From CAIVPM01 sp964477265 (lineage in GTDB: Bacteria > Bacteroidota > Bacteroidia > Chitinophagales > Chitinophagaceae), in the NCBI GenBank assembly GCA_964477265.1, contig CAYZDJ010000021.1:1-52399 (forward strand): 52,399 nt of DNA, read 5' to 3'. How positions within the stretch are numbered: position 1 is the stretch's first letter; each line of letters starts with the position of its first letter. The translations under genes and the position numbers were made by a program. Positions 26,904-34,848 of this stretch are shown piece after piece. The notes beneath the pieces were generated by a model. The model searched no databases and was not told the origin of the DNA. It was given only the letters and a program-made list of their open reading frames with translations.

Positions 26904-28379
26904 ATGCAAAGCATTTACTTAAATCATTTTTTAAATTCACTGGCGTTTGCATTGTTAAACAGCTTATGGCAAATGGCTTTGCTATGGTTAGTTTATCAGA
27001 CATTTAATGTTGTGTTTAAAGCAACTTCTGTTGTAAAATACAAGGCATTAACTAGCATACAACTCTTTGGTTTTACATGGTTTATTGTTACTTTTATTAA
27101 TGCTTTAAATACAGACTCACAAAGGATTTCAGGCATTTTTAGTTTTGCAGGTCAGTATAGCTCTAATGAGTTTATAAATAAACTATTTCCATTACTAAGT
27201 ATTCTTTATTTGTTCTTTTTTTTGGTTTTTGCTGTTAAATTTTTAATACAGTTTTTTTCAACAACTAATAAAACAAAACAATATCAAATTTATACTTCTG
27301 CAAAGTGGAATGAATTTGTAAACACAGTTTCTTCTCAACTTAATATTTCAAAAAAAATAGTTTTAAAAACAACTGCCAATAATGTTGTGCCGTTTACCAT
27401 TGGCTTTTTAAAACCCATAATAGTGGTGCCTTTGGCAGCAATCAACAATTTATCTGCACAGCAATTAGAAGCTATCTTAATACACGAAATAGCACATATT
27501 AAACGCCAGGATTATTTTATAAATCTGCTGCTAATGTTAATAGATACAGTAATGTGTTTTAATCCTTTCAGTAAATTAATTAACAACGAAATTTTTATAG
27601 AGCGAGAATTATGTTGCGATGATGTTGTAATCAATTATCCTTACTCAACAAACCAATATGCACAAGCATTGCTTAATATTGCTAAAACCCAGACTACGCC
27701 ACAACTTTATGCTGGCAGCTTAGGTGCAATAAATACACAACAGCAATTAAAATACAGGATTAACAGAATGTTTAATATTGAAACAAAAGTTAATAACCAT
27801 TATACAAAGTTGCAGGTTGCATTTGCATTGTTTTTTGGTATTGCCATTTTTGGATTGGTGGGTTTTATTGATAACAGCGTAAAAAATATTGTATCAAATT
27901 CAGCTATTATCAACAATGAAAACCAAACTAATTTTAAACCAATAGTATTTAGAAATACAACTACAAATGATGTTTCAAATGAGCAGTTAGTATCAACACA
28001 CCATACTGCAAAAAAGAATTTACATAAACAAAATAGTACTGCAATTGCTAACAACAATGTAAATAGTAATACACTGCAATTGAAGCGTGAATTTGTTGAG
28101 CAAGGCTTTAAAGATTTAGCAAAAGCAATTGTTAAAAATGATAATTACACAGTAAACAATAATGATATTAATGCAGTTGTTGATACATTAAACAATGCTC
28201 AAAATATTGAAATATTACCTGCCGTTAAAAAGCAATCAAACGTAGTGGTAGAAAGGTTTTTGGTGCCTGCCACTTCTCAAAGTGCAGCATCAATTATAGT
28301 TGTTACAACTACTGTAAAAGAAGACGGTAGCAAACAAGTTAAAATTGAAATTGAAAAAGGCAGTAGCAGAATTGAATAA
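26904..28379 (+). CDS. M56-family (BlaR1-like) membrane metallopeptidase
   Basis: This 491-aa protein has several N-terminal membrane segments (LAFALLNSLWQMALLWLVY, FPLLSILYLFFFLVFAVKFL). The cytosolic zinc-peptidase domain carries His194-Glu-Ile-Ala-His198 (HEIAHIKRQDYF) and a downstream IERELCCDD glutamate. Another membrane helix follows (VAFALFFGIAIFGLVGFI). The C-terminal 150 residues are Asn/Thr-rich, with no penicillin-binding domain, so the trigger is not obviously a beta-lactam. It should act with the BlaI-like repressor one base upstream. Its stop codon faces the ammonium channel stop only 6 bp away, with no visible terminator between. Confidence 0.9.
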   Translation: MQSIYLNHFLNSLAFALLNSLWQMALLWLVYQTFNVVFKATSVVKYKALTSIQLFGFTWFIVTFINALNTDSQRISGIFSFAGQYSSNEFINKLFPLLSILYLFFFLVFAVKFLIQFFSTTNKTKQYQIYTSAKWNEFVNTVSSQLNISKKIVLKTTANNVVPFTIGFLKPIIVVPLAAINNLSAQQLEAILIHEIAHIKRQDYFINLLLMLIDTVMCFNPFSKLINNEIFIERELCCDDVVINYPYSTNQYAQALLNIAKTQTTPQLYAGSLGAINTQQQLKYRINRMFNIETKVNNHYTKLQVAFALFFGIAIFGLVGFIDNSVKNIVSNSAIINNENQTNFKPIVFRNTTTNDVSNEQLVSTHHTAKKNLHKQNSTAIANNNVNSNTLQLKREFVEQGFKDLAKAIVKNDNYTVNNNDINAVVDTLNNAQNIEILPAVKKQSNVVVERFLVPATSQSAASIIVVTTTVKEDGSKQVKIEIEKGSSRIE

Positions 28380-28385
28380 TGATAC

Positions 28386-29771
28386 TTATAACGAACTATT
28401 AGAATTTGCAACTTCTCTCTCTCCTACCAATAATGTGCCTTGCAAATATTTTTCATTGTGTTGTGTAGCATCCAATCCATCTTCTTCTTCCCTCTCAGTT
28501 ACACGAATTGGAAGAATATGGTTAATGAATTTGAAGATAAGATAAGAAACAGTAAAGCTATAAGCAACTGCAATTAGCATTCCTTTTATTTGTGTAAAAA
28601 AGAAGCTTGCATTGCCATAAAACAAACCATCATTCCCTGCACCATTAATAGCTTTCGAAGCAAACACTCCTGTCATAATCATACCCACAATTCCACCCAC
28701 ACCATGGCAAGGAAAAACATCTAAAGTATCGTCCAATGTAGTTTTTGACTTTAAGTAAACGGCAACGTTAGAAACCAATGCAGTAAAGAATCCTATGAAA
28801 ATGCTATGAGGAATAGCAACATAACCTGCTGCTGGTGTAATAGCTACTAAGCCTACTACTGCACCAATGCAAAAACCAAGCACCGAAGGCTTCTTACCTT
28901 TCATTACATCAAAAAACATCCAGCTTAAACCTGCAGCTGCAGCAGCTGTATTTGTTGTTGCAAAACTTGATATTGCTAATGTATTTGCAGCTAAAGCTGA
29001 ACCTGCATTAAAACCAAACCAACCAAACCACAACAAACCTGTTCCTATTAAAACATAAGGAATATTTGCTGGTGGAATTTCTTTATTTTCAAGATGAGAT
29101 TTTCTTCTTTTTAAAACCAAAGCACCAGCCAATGCAGCACAACCAGCAGATATATGCACAACTGTTCCTCCTGCAAAATCTAAGCAACCCATTTTTGCTA
29201 AAAACCCTTGAGGATGCCAGCTCCAATGAGCCAATGGAGCATAGACAAGCAATGTAAACAGCACTATAAATAAAGTATAAGATGCAAACTTTATTCTTTC
29301 TGCAACAGCACCTACAACTAAACCTGGTGTTATAATAGCAAACATTAATTGAAACAATGAAAACAATAATAATGGAATAGTTGGTGCACCAACCCAAGGC
29401 TTAACACCACCAACAACATCCTTAAAAAACAAGTGTGTAAATGGATTGCCAATAACACCATGAAACGATTCGCCAAAACACAAACTAAATCCAACAACAA
29501 CCCAGATAACACTAACCACTCCTGCTGCTACAACACTTTTAATCATGGTTGAAAGAACATTTTTTCTATGCACCATACCGCCATAAAAAAAAGCAAGACC
29601 AGTTGTCATTAAAAAAACCAAAGCTGTTGAAATGCTTATCCACACTACATCTGCTGCATTGTAAACATTATTGTCGGGTGCTATATTTTTTGCACTAAAA
29701 AATAAAGAGACTATTGCTAAAGCCAATAATGAAATAAATGGAACAGCTAATTTTGGTTTAAATGTTTTCAT
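28386..29771 (-). CDS. amt: Ammonium transporter (Amt family)
   Basis: This 461-aa channel conducts ammonia/ammonium across the inner membrane. Seen: a leading hydrophobic signal-like helix, about 11 core membrane segments, AFFYGGMVHRKNVLSTM, and the conserved twin-histidine positions in FAGGTVVHISAGCAAL and DVFPCHGVGGIVG. The Amt signature segment WFGWFGFNAGSALAANTLAI is also present. A cytosolic tail of about 40 residues (REEEDGLDATQHNEKYLQG) follows. No GlnK/P-II gene is adjacent, although that pairing is common. It is convergent with the M56 gene. Confidence 0.95.
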   Translation of the reverse strand: MKTFKPKLAVPFISLLALAIVSLFFSAKNIAPDNNVYNAADVVWISISTALVFLMTTGLAFFYGGMVHRKNVLSTMIKSVVAAGVVSVIWVVVGFSLCFGESFHGVIGNPFTHLFFKDVVGGVKPWVGAPTIPLLLFSLFQLMFAIITPGLVVGAVAERIKFASYTLFIVLFTLLVYAPLAHWSWHPQGFLAKMGCLDFAGGTVVHISAGCAALAGALVLKRRKSHLENKEIPPANIPYVLIGTGLLWFGWFGFNAGSALAANTLAISSFATTNTAAAAAGLSWMFFDVMKGKKPSVLGFCIGAVVGLVAITPAAGYVAIPHSIFIGFFTALVSNVAVYLKSKTTLDDTLDVFPCHGVGGIVGMIMTGVFASKAINGAGNDGLFYGNASFFFTQIKGMLIAVAYSFTVSYLIFKFINHILPIRVTEREEEDGLDATQHNEKYLQGTLLVGEREVANSNSSL

Positions 29772-29905
29772 AAAACATAGTTTGTATTTATACTAAAAAA
29801 CTGCACTAAAGTAGTAGTTACAATATAAACAGAAAGTTTTATAGAATATAATTTTATGCAATCGAGATATAACATTTTTATTTGCACCAAAATTAAATTA
29901 AAGCA

Positions 29906-30202
29906 ATGCACAACTATATTATAAATGCATCTATTCAAATACTGCCCATTGTTTTAGATAAGCATCCTTACTTATGGGTTGATGAAGCGATTGAAATCAT
30001 TCAGCAATCAAACCTAAAATATGAAATAGGTGCTTTTGATACAGTTGTTGAAGGCAACTATAATGATGTAATGACATTAATCAACAACATTAATGAACAC
30101 TTATACAGCAAGGGCTGCAGCGAATGGATAAGCAACATTCAAATACAAATAAGAAGTAATGGAAATATTACAGGTGATGAGAAAACAAGTAAGTTTAAAT
30201 AA
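29906..30202 (+). CDS. Thiamine-binding (MTH1187/YkoF-like) small protein
   Basis: This 98-aa protein has a strand-helix pattern (NYIINASIQILPI, VDEAIEIIQQSNLKYEIGAFDTVVEGNYNDVMTLINNINEHLY) characteristic of the thiamine_BP/MTH1187 family. The family has a ferredoxin-like fold that binds thiamine or other small ligands. WISNIQIQIRSNG forms the last strand. Members are cytosolic, and their role is only partly known. The gene is convergent with the nucleotidyltransferase, three bases apart. Confidence 0.8.
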   Translation: MHNYIINASIQILPIVLDKHPYLWVDEAIEIIQQSNLKYEIGAFDTVVEGNYNDVMTLINNINEHLYSKGCSEWISNIQIQIRSNGNITGDEKTSKFK

Positions 30203-30205
30203 CAC

Positions 30206-31105
30206 TTAAGCCCACAAATTTTCAGGATATTTTTTATCAGCAACCAAGGCATCAATGCTTGCTTTTACAGTTGGTGCATCTTCTTTATAAGTTACTCCAA
30301 ACCATTTAGCATCTGTGCCAATTACTTTTACATTGCCTGTTTTAGTTTGTATAAATTGATTGGTTATATAAGGCAAAAAGAATTCAGACTTTAATTCGTT
30401 GCCATGATTGTCTAAAAACAAAGCAAACTCTTTTTCGCAAAGGTCAATTACATTGGGTGCATAGCAAATATAGTTCATGCTTACCTTGGAATCCTTTGGC
30501 AGCAAATGTTCTGCAGTTTTTTCATCATAAACTATATCATCACCTTTTTTATAAATTTTGGTACGTTCGTTAATTTCAATAAGGTTATTATTTTCATCAA
30601 CACTACACACGCCTCTACTCACACTGCCATTTTCACTTAAAGTATTTTGCAAGCTGTAACCAATAATACCATAAGTATTGCTGTTACATTCTGTAGTTAA
30701 AAAATGATATGCTTTTGCAAAAGCATCTGCACCATAAAAGTCATCAGCATTAATAACAGCAAAGGGTTCATTAATTTTACCTTTACAGCAAAGCACAGCA
30801 TGTGCAGTACCCCAGGGTTTTGTTCTTTCAGTATTAATAAGTTTATTGCCAACAAATTTATCCATAGACTGATACACATAATCTGTTGCAATTTTACCTT
30901 GCAGTTTTGGTTCAAACTTTTCTTTAAAAGCCTCAGCAAATTCTTCTCTTATAATAAAAATAACTTTTCCAAAACCTGCACGTATAGCATCATAAATGGA
31001 ATAATCCATTATGGTTTCATCATTAGGTCCAAAACCTTGAACTTGTTTCATACTTCCATATCTACTAGCCATACCAGCAGCAAGAATCACTAAAGTTGGT
31101 TGCAT
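30206..31105 (-). CDS. Sugar-1-phosphate-type nucleotidyltransferase
   Basis: This 299-aa protein begins with the NTP-transferase signature LVILAAGMASRYGSMKQVQGF at residues 5-25. It has a metal-binding NADDFYG motif and the substrate-side segment KPWGTAHAVLCC. The fold matches nucleotide-sugar pyrophosphorylases, which join NTP and sugar-1-phosphate. This Bacteroidota subgroup has no firmly known sugar or nucleotide substrate. It stands alone, about 17 kb from the UDP-sugar block, so a link to that pathway is not supported by position. It starts at ATG 31105, divergent from the PLP-enzyme gene. Confidence 0.85.
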   Translation of the reverse strand: MQPTLVILAAGMASRYGSMKQVQGFGPNDETIMDYSIYDAIRAGFGKVIFIIREEFAEAFKEKFEPKLQGKIATDYVYQSMDKFVGNKLINTERTKPWGTAHAVLCCKGKINEPFAVINADDFYGADAFAKAYHFLTTECNSNTYGIIGYSLQNTLSENGSVSRGVCSVDENNNLIEINERTKIYKKGDDIVYDEKTAEHLLPKDSKVSMNYICYAPNVIDLCEKEFALFLDNHGNELKSEFFLPYITNQFIQTKTGNVKVIGTDAKWFGVTYKEDAPTVKASIDALVADKKYPENLWA

Positions 31106-31129
31106 ATCTTAAAAAAATGTTTGCGAAAA

Positions 31130-31162
31130 TAAGCCATTGAGGTTTGCCAACCAATAGTTTTG
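31130..31162 (+). promoter_or_regulatory. Promoter for the PLP-dependent deaminase gene
   Basis: TTTG (31130-31133), a 21-nt spacer and TAGTTTTG (31155-31162) match the Bacteroidota consensus closely. The predicted transcript start leaves only a few nucleotides before ATG 31175. Confidence 0.6.
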
Positions 31163-31174
31163 TTTTATCATACT

Positions 31175-32065
31175 ATGAATTCGATTGCAAAAAATATAGA
31201 GCTACAAACACTTAGCAACTTATTTACACAAGATAAAATTGAGGTAGATGTATTGAGATTAGATAAGTTTCATCCAATAGTTTCGGGCAACAAATGGTTT
31301 AAATTACAATATTATTTGCAAGAAGCAACAATACTACAACATAATACCATAGCCACTTTTGGTGGTGCGTTTAGCAATCATATTGTAGCAACTGCATTTG
31401 CATGTAAACAAAATAATTTTAAAAGCATTGGTATTATCAGAGGCGAAGAGCCAAAGCAACTATCGCACACTTTGCTTGCTGCAAAAGAATATGGAATGCA
31501 ATTATTTTTTGTTGACAGAAGTTTCTATAAAACAAAACAACTTCCACCAGCAATACAACAACAAAACCTTTATACAATACCAGAAGGTGGTTATGGAAAC
31601 CATGGTGCTAAAGGAAGTGCAACTATTTTGCAACAAATAGACTATTCAAAATATACACATATTATTTGTGCCTGTGGCACAGGCACCACACTTGCAGGAT
31701 TGGTTGAAACAGCATTGCCACATCAAAAAATTATTGGAATAAATGCTTTAAAGGGATATGAAAATATTGTAAATGATGTAAAGATTATTTTGAATGAAAG
31801 CATTGCAAACAAAGCGTTTCAGATAAACAACAATTATCATTTTGGCGGCTATGCCAAATACAATGACACACTTATTAAGTTTATGAATGAGCTATGGCAA
31901 ACACAACAATTGCCAACCGATTTTGTTTACACAGCTAAACTTTTTTATGCAGTAAAAGATATGATTAATAAAAACGAATTTGAAGAGAATAGCAAAATAC
32001 TTGTAATACATAGTGGAGGCTTACAAGGCAACTATTCTTTGCCCAACAAAACACTTTTATTTTAA
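31175..32065 (+). CDS. ACC deaminase / D-cysteine desulfhydrase-family PLP enzyme
   Basis: This 296-aa protein of the fold-type II PLP family has the likely Schiff-base Lys40 in VSGNKWFKLQYYL. It also has the substrate-loop motif TFGGAFSNHIVATAFAC, PEGGYGNHGAKGSA, and the phosphate-binding glycines ICACGTGTTLAGLV. Family members deaminate 1-aminocyclopropane-1-carboxylate or desulfhydrate D-cysteine; the sequence alone does not decide which. ATG 31175 is preferred over an upstream TTG (31160), which lies inside the -7 promoter element. The secreted Fn3-like gene follows 23 bp later. Confidence 0.88.
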   Translation: MNSIAKNIELQTLSNLFTQDKIEVDVLRLDKFHPIVSGNKWFKLQYYLQEATILQHNTIATFGGAFSNHIVATAFACKQNNFKSIGIIRGEEPKQLSHTLLAAKEYGMQLFFVDRSFYKTKQLPPAIQQQNLYTIPEGGYGNHGAKGSATILQQIDYSKYTHIICACGTGTTLAGLVETALPHQKIIGINALKGYENIVNDVKIILNESIANKAFQINNNYHFGGYAKYNDTLIKFMNELWQTQQLPTDFVYTAKLFYAVKDMINKNEFEENSKILVIHSGGLQGNYSLPNKTLLF

Positions 32066-32088
32066 CTTCAAAAGATATATTTGCCCCA

Positions 32089-32961
32089 ATGAAGAAATTG
32101 ATTTTATTGCTTTTTATTGCAGCAGGCTTACAAGGCTTTTCGCAAGATAGCCTGCCTAAATTTACTGCAAAGATTTTGGGTAGCAGCAAGGCACAAGTAA
32201 GCTGGATAAATGGTTATGGCAATCAATGCACACAAGTATCTGTACAACGCAGCTACGATAGTTTACGTTTCTTTCAAACTATTTTTTCATCGCTAAGCCC
32301 CGAGCTTCCACAAAATGGTTTTGTTGATAATGACTACATGCCACAACTAAAAATTTATTACAGAATATTTTATGTGCTTAATGATGGCAGGTACTTTTTT
32401 AGTCAATCAAAGACTGCAAAAATTATACAAAACAGTAGCACTAAAAATATTGAGCCAAGTAATGATAATATTACAACAGAAATGTTTGATTTAAAATTGA
32501 TAGATTCAATTACTGCTGATAAAAAAATGCCTGTAAAGAAAATTTATTCTATATATAAAAGAAAAACCACGCACCTTGCTTATGTAATTGATGAGCCTGC
32601 ATTCTTTAAATTCAGAGATTCAATAAACAGCTTTACAAAAGATACTTTACTGCAATTGGATAATGAAATAATTATTTGGAATCCATACACTCCTCCACCA
32701 GCATGGAAACCTTCCTTAAATATTTTCAGCAACACCAAAGGCAATGTGGACTTATATTTCAAGGATTATAAAACAAAAAAATACAAGGTAATTTTTTATG
32801 ATGCTAACAATAAAGAAATATTTAAGCTAAAGCAAATAAGCTATGCTAAGTTAACGCTAGACAAAGCCAATTTTATTAAAGCAGGATGGTATTATTTTGA
32901 GCTGTTTGAAAATGATGCTCTGATAGAAAAAAACAAGTTTTATGTTGAAGCAGATTTTTAA
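32089..32961 (+). CDS. Secreted protein with Fn3-like N-terminal domain, unknown function
   Basis: This 290-aa protein has a signal peptide (MKKLILLLFIAAGLQGFSQ). Residues of about 25-110 look like a fibronectin-III-type fold (AQVSWINGYGNQCTQVSVQRSYDSLRFF ... IYYRIFYVLNDGRYFFS). A charged middle part contains KKIYSIYKRKTTH. The C-terminal half has YFKDYKTKKYKVIFYDANNKEIFKLKQI and KAGWYYFELFEND, resembling a sorting-domain-like beta sandwich. That region lacks the canonical YPNP motif, so T9SS export is uncertain. TATATTTG at 32076-32083 ends five bases before the ATG and could be a -7 element, but no TTTG box is at the right distance. Confidence 0.75.
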   Translation: MKKLILLLFIAAGLQGFSQDSLPKFTAKILGSSKAQVSWINGYGNQCTQVSVQRSYDSLRFFQTIFSSLSPELPQNGFVDNDYMPQLKIYYRIFYVLNDGRYFFSQSKTAKIIQNSSTKNIEPSNDNITTEMFDLKLIDSITADKKMPVKKIYSIYKRKTTHLAYVIDEPAFFKFRDSINSFTKDTLLQLDNEIIIWNPYTPPPAWKPSLNIFSNTKGNVDLYFKDYKTKKYKVIFYDANNKEIFKLKQISYAKLTLDKANFIKAGWYYFELFENDALIEKNKFYVEADF

Positions 32962-33021
32962 TGTCTGAAAATATAAGTGTCTTAAAGAAATTAAACTGAT
33001 GAAATAGATTTATTCAATTTC

Positions 33022-33078
33022 CTCGCTGAATACACAGAATTCACAGAAAGATTCTGCGTTATCAGCAATTTCTGCGAG
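33022..33078. repeat. 57-bp imperfect palindrome with CTCGC/GCGAG ends
   Basis: It lies between convergent genes. It holds TACACAGAATTCACAGAAAG and then TTCTGCGTT, TTTCTGCGAG in the opposite sense. Part of the right half (TTCTGCGTT...TCTGNGAGCAAT) recurs at about 26408-26428 after the DUF3857 gene. It may act as a bidirectional terminator or be a member of the CGCAGA repeat group. Confidence 0.5.
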
Positions 33079-33120
33079 CAATATGTATGAATAATTTTGC
33101 AGATTACTTCTCTTAAAATA

Positions 33121-34068
33121 CTAATGCATCAGTAAAGCATTTACACTTCGTTGCAAAATATTAAAAGCAATTTCGGCCATTAAATTTTCTTTATCAAGCG
33201 TTGGATTTACTTCTGTTATTTCAAAACATGTTAACCTACGTACCTGCATTAATTTACTGATTAAATCTTCGGCTTCACGTTCTTTAAGTCCATTGCTCAC
33301 AGGCGTTCCAGTGCCTTTTGATATTGATGAATCTAAACTATCAACATCAAAGCTTACATATATATCTGTACAATCGCTCAGGTAACGCATTATGGCACGT
33401 ACTACATTTTCTGCACCTTTTCTTCTGAATTCATTTGTAGTTATTATTTTAATACCAAGCTTTTCTATCAAAGCTTTTTCCTCTTTTTCATAATCACGAA
33501 GTGTAATAATAACAATATCTTCAGCCAGAATTTTTGGAGAAATTTTGCCAATATTCTTTAAGCCTTCCCAGTAACTTTTTGTTTTAGCATCAAGCTCCCT
33601 TACTGATGCTTCCTTGTTATCTTCATTTAATGACAAAGCCAATGGCATACCATGCACATTACCACTTGGTGTGGTGTAAGGTGTGTGCAAATCTGCATGT
33701 GCATCAATCCAAATAACACCAAGTTTACTTTTGGGTTTTGCCATTTTAATGCCTGCAATGGTAGCACCAGCAATGCTGTGGTCTCCACTTAAAACAACAG
33801 GAAAAAAATTGTCTTTTATTGTATCGCAAACCGATTTGCTCACACGTTCATACATAGTTGCAATGCCACGAATCCTTTTGGCATAAGGCGTTTCAATAGG
33901 CTCATACAATAAGCCATTTTCTGTAGGAATTTTTTCTGATGGAAAGTTGTTGAAAAAATTGCTCATAAAATCCAGGGCTGCAATTTTTATAGCTTCAATA
34001 CCTAAACTTGCACCACGTGTACCAGCACCAATTTCGCTTGGTACTTCAATTAGCTTTATATTCTTCAT
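33121..34068 (-). CDS. Arginase/agmatinase-family ureohydrolase
   Basis: This 315-aa enzyme has the two-manganese site of ureohydrolases: His97 in LSGDHSIAGA, Asp122/His124/Asp126 in WIDAHADLHTP, and Asp241/Asp243 in SFDVDSLDSS. A conserved glutamate is in CFEITEVNP. N-terminal EVPSEIGAGTRGASLG and GNVHGMPLAL are typical of arginase rather than agmatinase, so L-arginine to ornithine plus urea is the likeliest reaction. Agmatine or formiminoglutamate cannot be excluded. It is transcribed alone from a promoter at 34085-34114. Confidence 0.88.
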   Translation of the reverse strand: MKNIKLIEVPSEIGAGTRGASLGIEAIKIAALDFMSNFFNNFPSEKIPTENGLLYEPIETPYAKRIRGIATMYERVSKSVCDTIKDNFFPVVLSGDHSIAGATIAGIKMAKPKSKLGVIWIDAHADLHTPYTTPSGNVHGMPLALSLNEDNKEASVRELDAKTKSYWEGLKNIGKISPKILAEDIVIITLRDYEKEEKALIEKLGIKIITTNEFRRKGAENVVRAIMRYLSDCTDIYVSFDVDSLDSSISKGTGTPVSNGLKEREAEDLISKLMQVRRLTCFEITEVNPTLDKENLMAEIAFNILQRSVNALLMH

Positions 34069-34084
34069 ATAACAATCGTTGCCG

Positions 34085-34114
34085 CAAATCTAAGGCTAAG
34101 TGGTTACTGCCAAA
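34085..34114 (-). promoter_or_regulatory. Promoter for the arginase-family gene
   Basis: On the minus strand TTTG (34114-34111), an 18-nt spacer and TAGATTTG (34092-34085) fit the Bacteroidota consensus. The predicted leader before ATG 34068 is about 10 nt. Confidence 0.5.
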
Positions 34115-34205
34115 GTTTTTAATATAATTAAGTGGTTATTTTTTGCTGCAATAGATGTGCTATAATTACATTGTTATAATATTTATAATTCCTGATTTTT
34201 AATTA

Positions 34206-34706
34206 TTAACTATTCCTGTCCCTTATCATTTCTACATAGCCCCAGCCTTTGGCAAGTGCATTTACAGCTTTTGCAATTCGCTTGCTTTTTGTTTCATTTG
34301 TTTTAGCAGTTTCAATCCATTTGCTAAAATAGTTTTGGTGGCTTTTGGTTAATGTTTTAAAGTGTTTCAAGGCTTTTGGTTCATCGTTAAGGCAATCAAC
34401 AAAGTCTTCGCTTAACTGGTATTCCTGTTGCTCAAATTGCAAAGCAACTGTTACTATTTCATCAACCTGCCTTTTAATTTTTTTTCTTAATGTTAAATTC
34501 AATGGCAAAATAAAATTGCCTTCACCCATTGGCAATATTGATATTGGGGCTAATGCCACATCATCAATTTTACCTTTTACCCTAAAGCTTTTTTTACAAT
34601 CTGCATTTAACTTTTGTGCAACAAGGGCAGGAATATCAATATAAGTCCAGCCTGTTTTTTCGCCTTTGGCATCAAATCGTTTAATATGTGTTTTATAGGT
34701 AACCAT
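34206..34706 (-). CDS. YdeI/OmpD-associated (DUF1905 plus YdeI) protein
   Basis: This 166-aa protein has an N-terminal DUF1905-like beta barrel (GWTYIDIPALVAQKL, KSFRVKGKIDDVALAPISILPMGEGNFILPLN, LRKKIKRQVDEIVTV). A helical YdeI-type tail follows (LKHFKTLTKSHQNYFSKWIETAKTNETKSKRIAKAVNALAKG). Members are small cytosolic proteins of unproven role. ATG 34706 (MVTYKTHIKRFD) is taken; a TTG nine codons upstream is less likely. It ends 137 bp before the arginase start on the same strand. Confidence 0.82.
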   Translation of the reverse strand: MVTYKTHIKRFDAKGEKTGWTYIDIPALVAQKLNADCKKSFRVKGKIDDVALAPISILPMGEGNFILPLNLTLRKKIKRQVDEIVTVALQFEQQEYQLSEDFVDCLNDEPKALKHFKTLTKSHQNYFSKWIETAKTNETKSKRIAKAVNALAKGWGYVEMIRDRNS

Positions 34707-34848
34707 TAATAAGTTTGTAAATATATTATTCAATTCATTATTTCAAATCTGCTACTCATTTATCAATACAAACCTTTCATCAATTTATTTGGCATTATTG
34801 CCTTACCATAATATCAAACACTTATTTTCACTTTCAAAATAATTGCGT

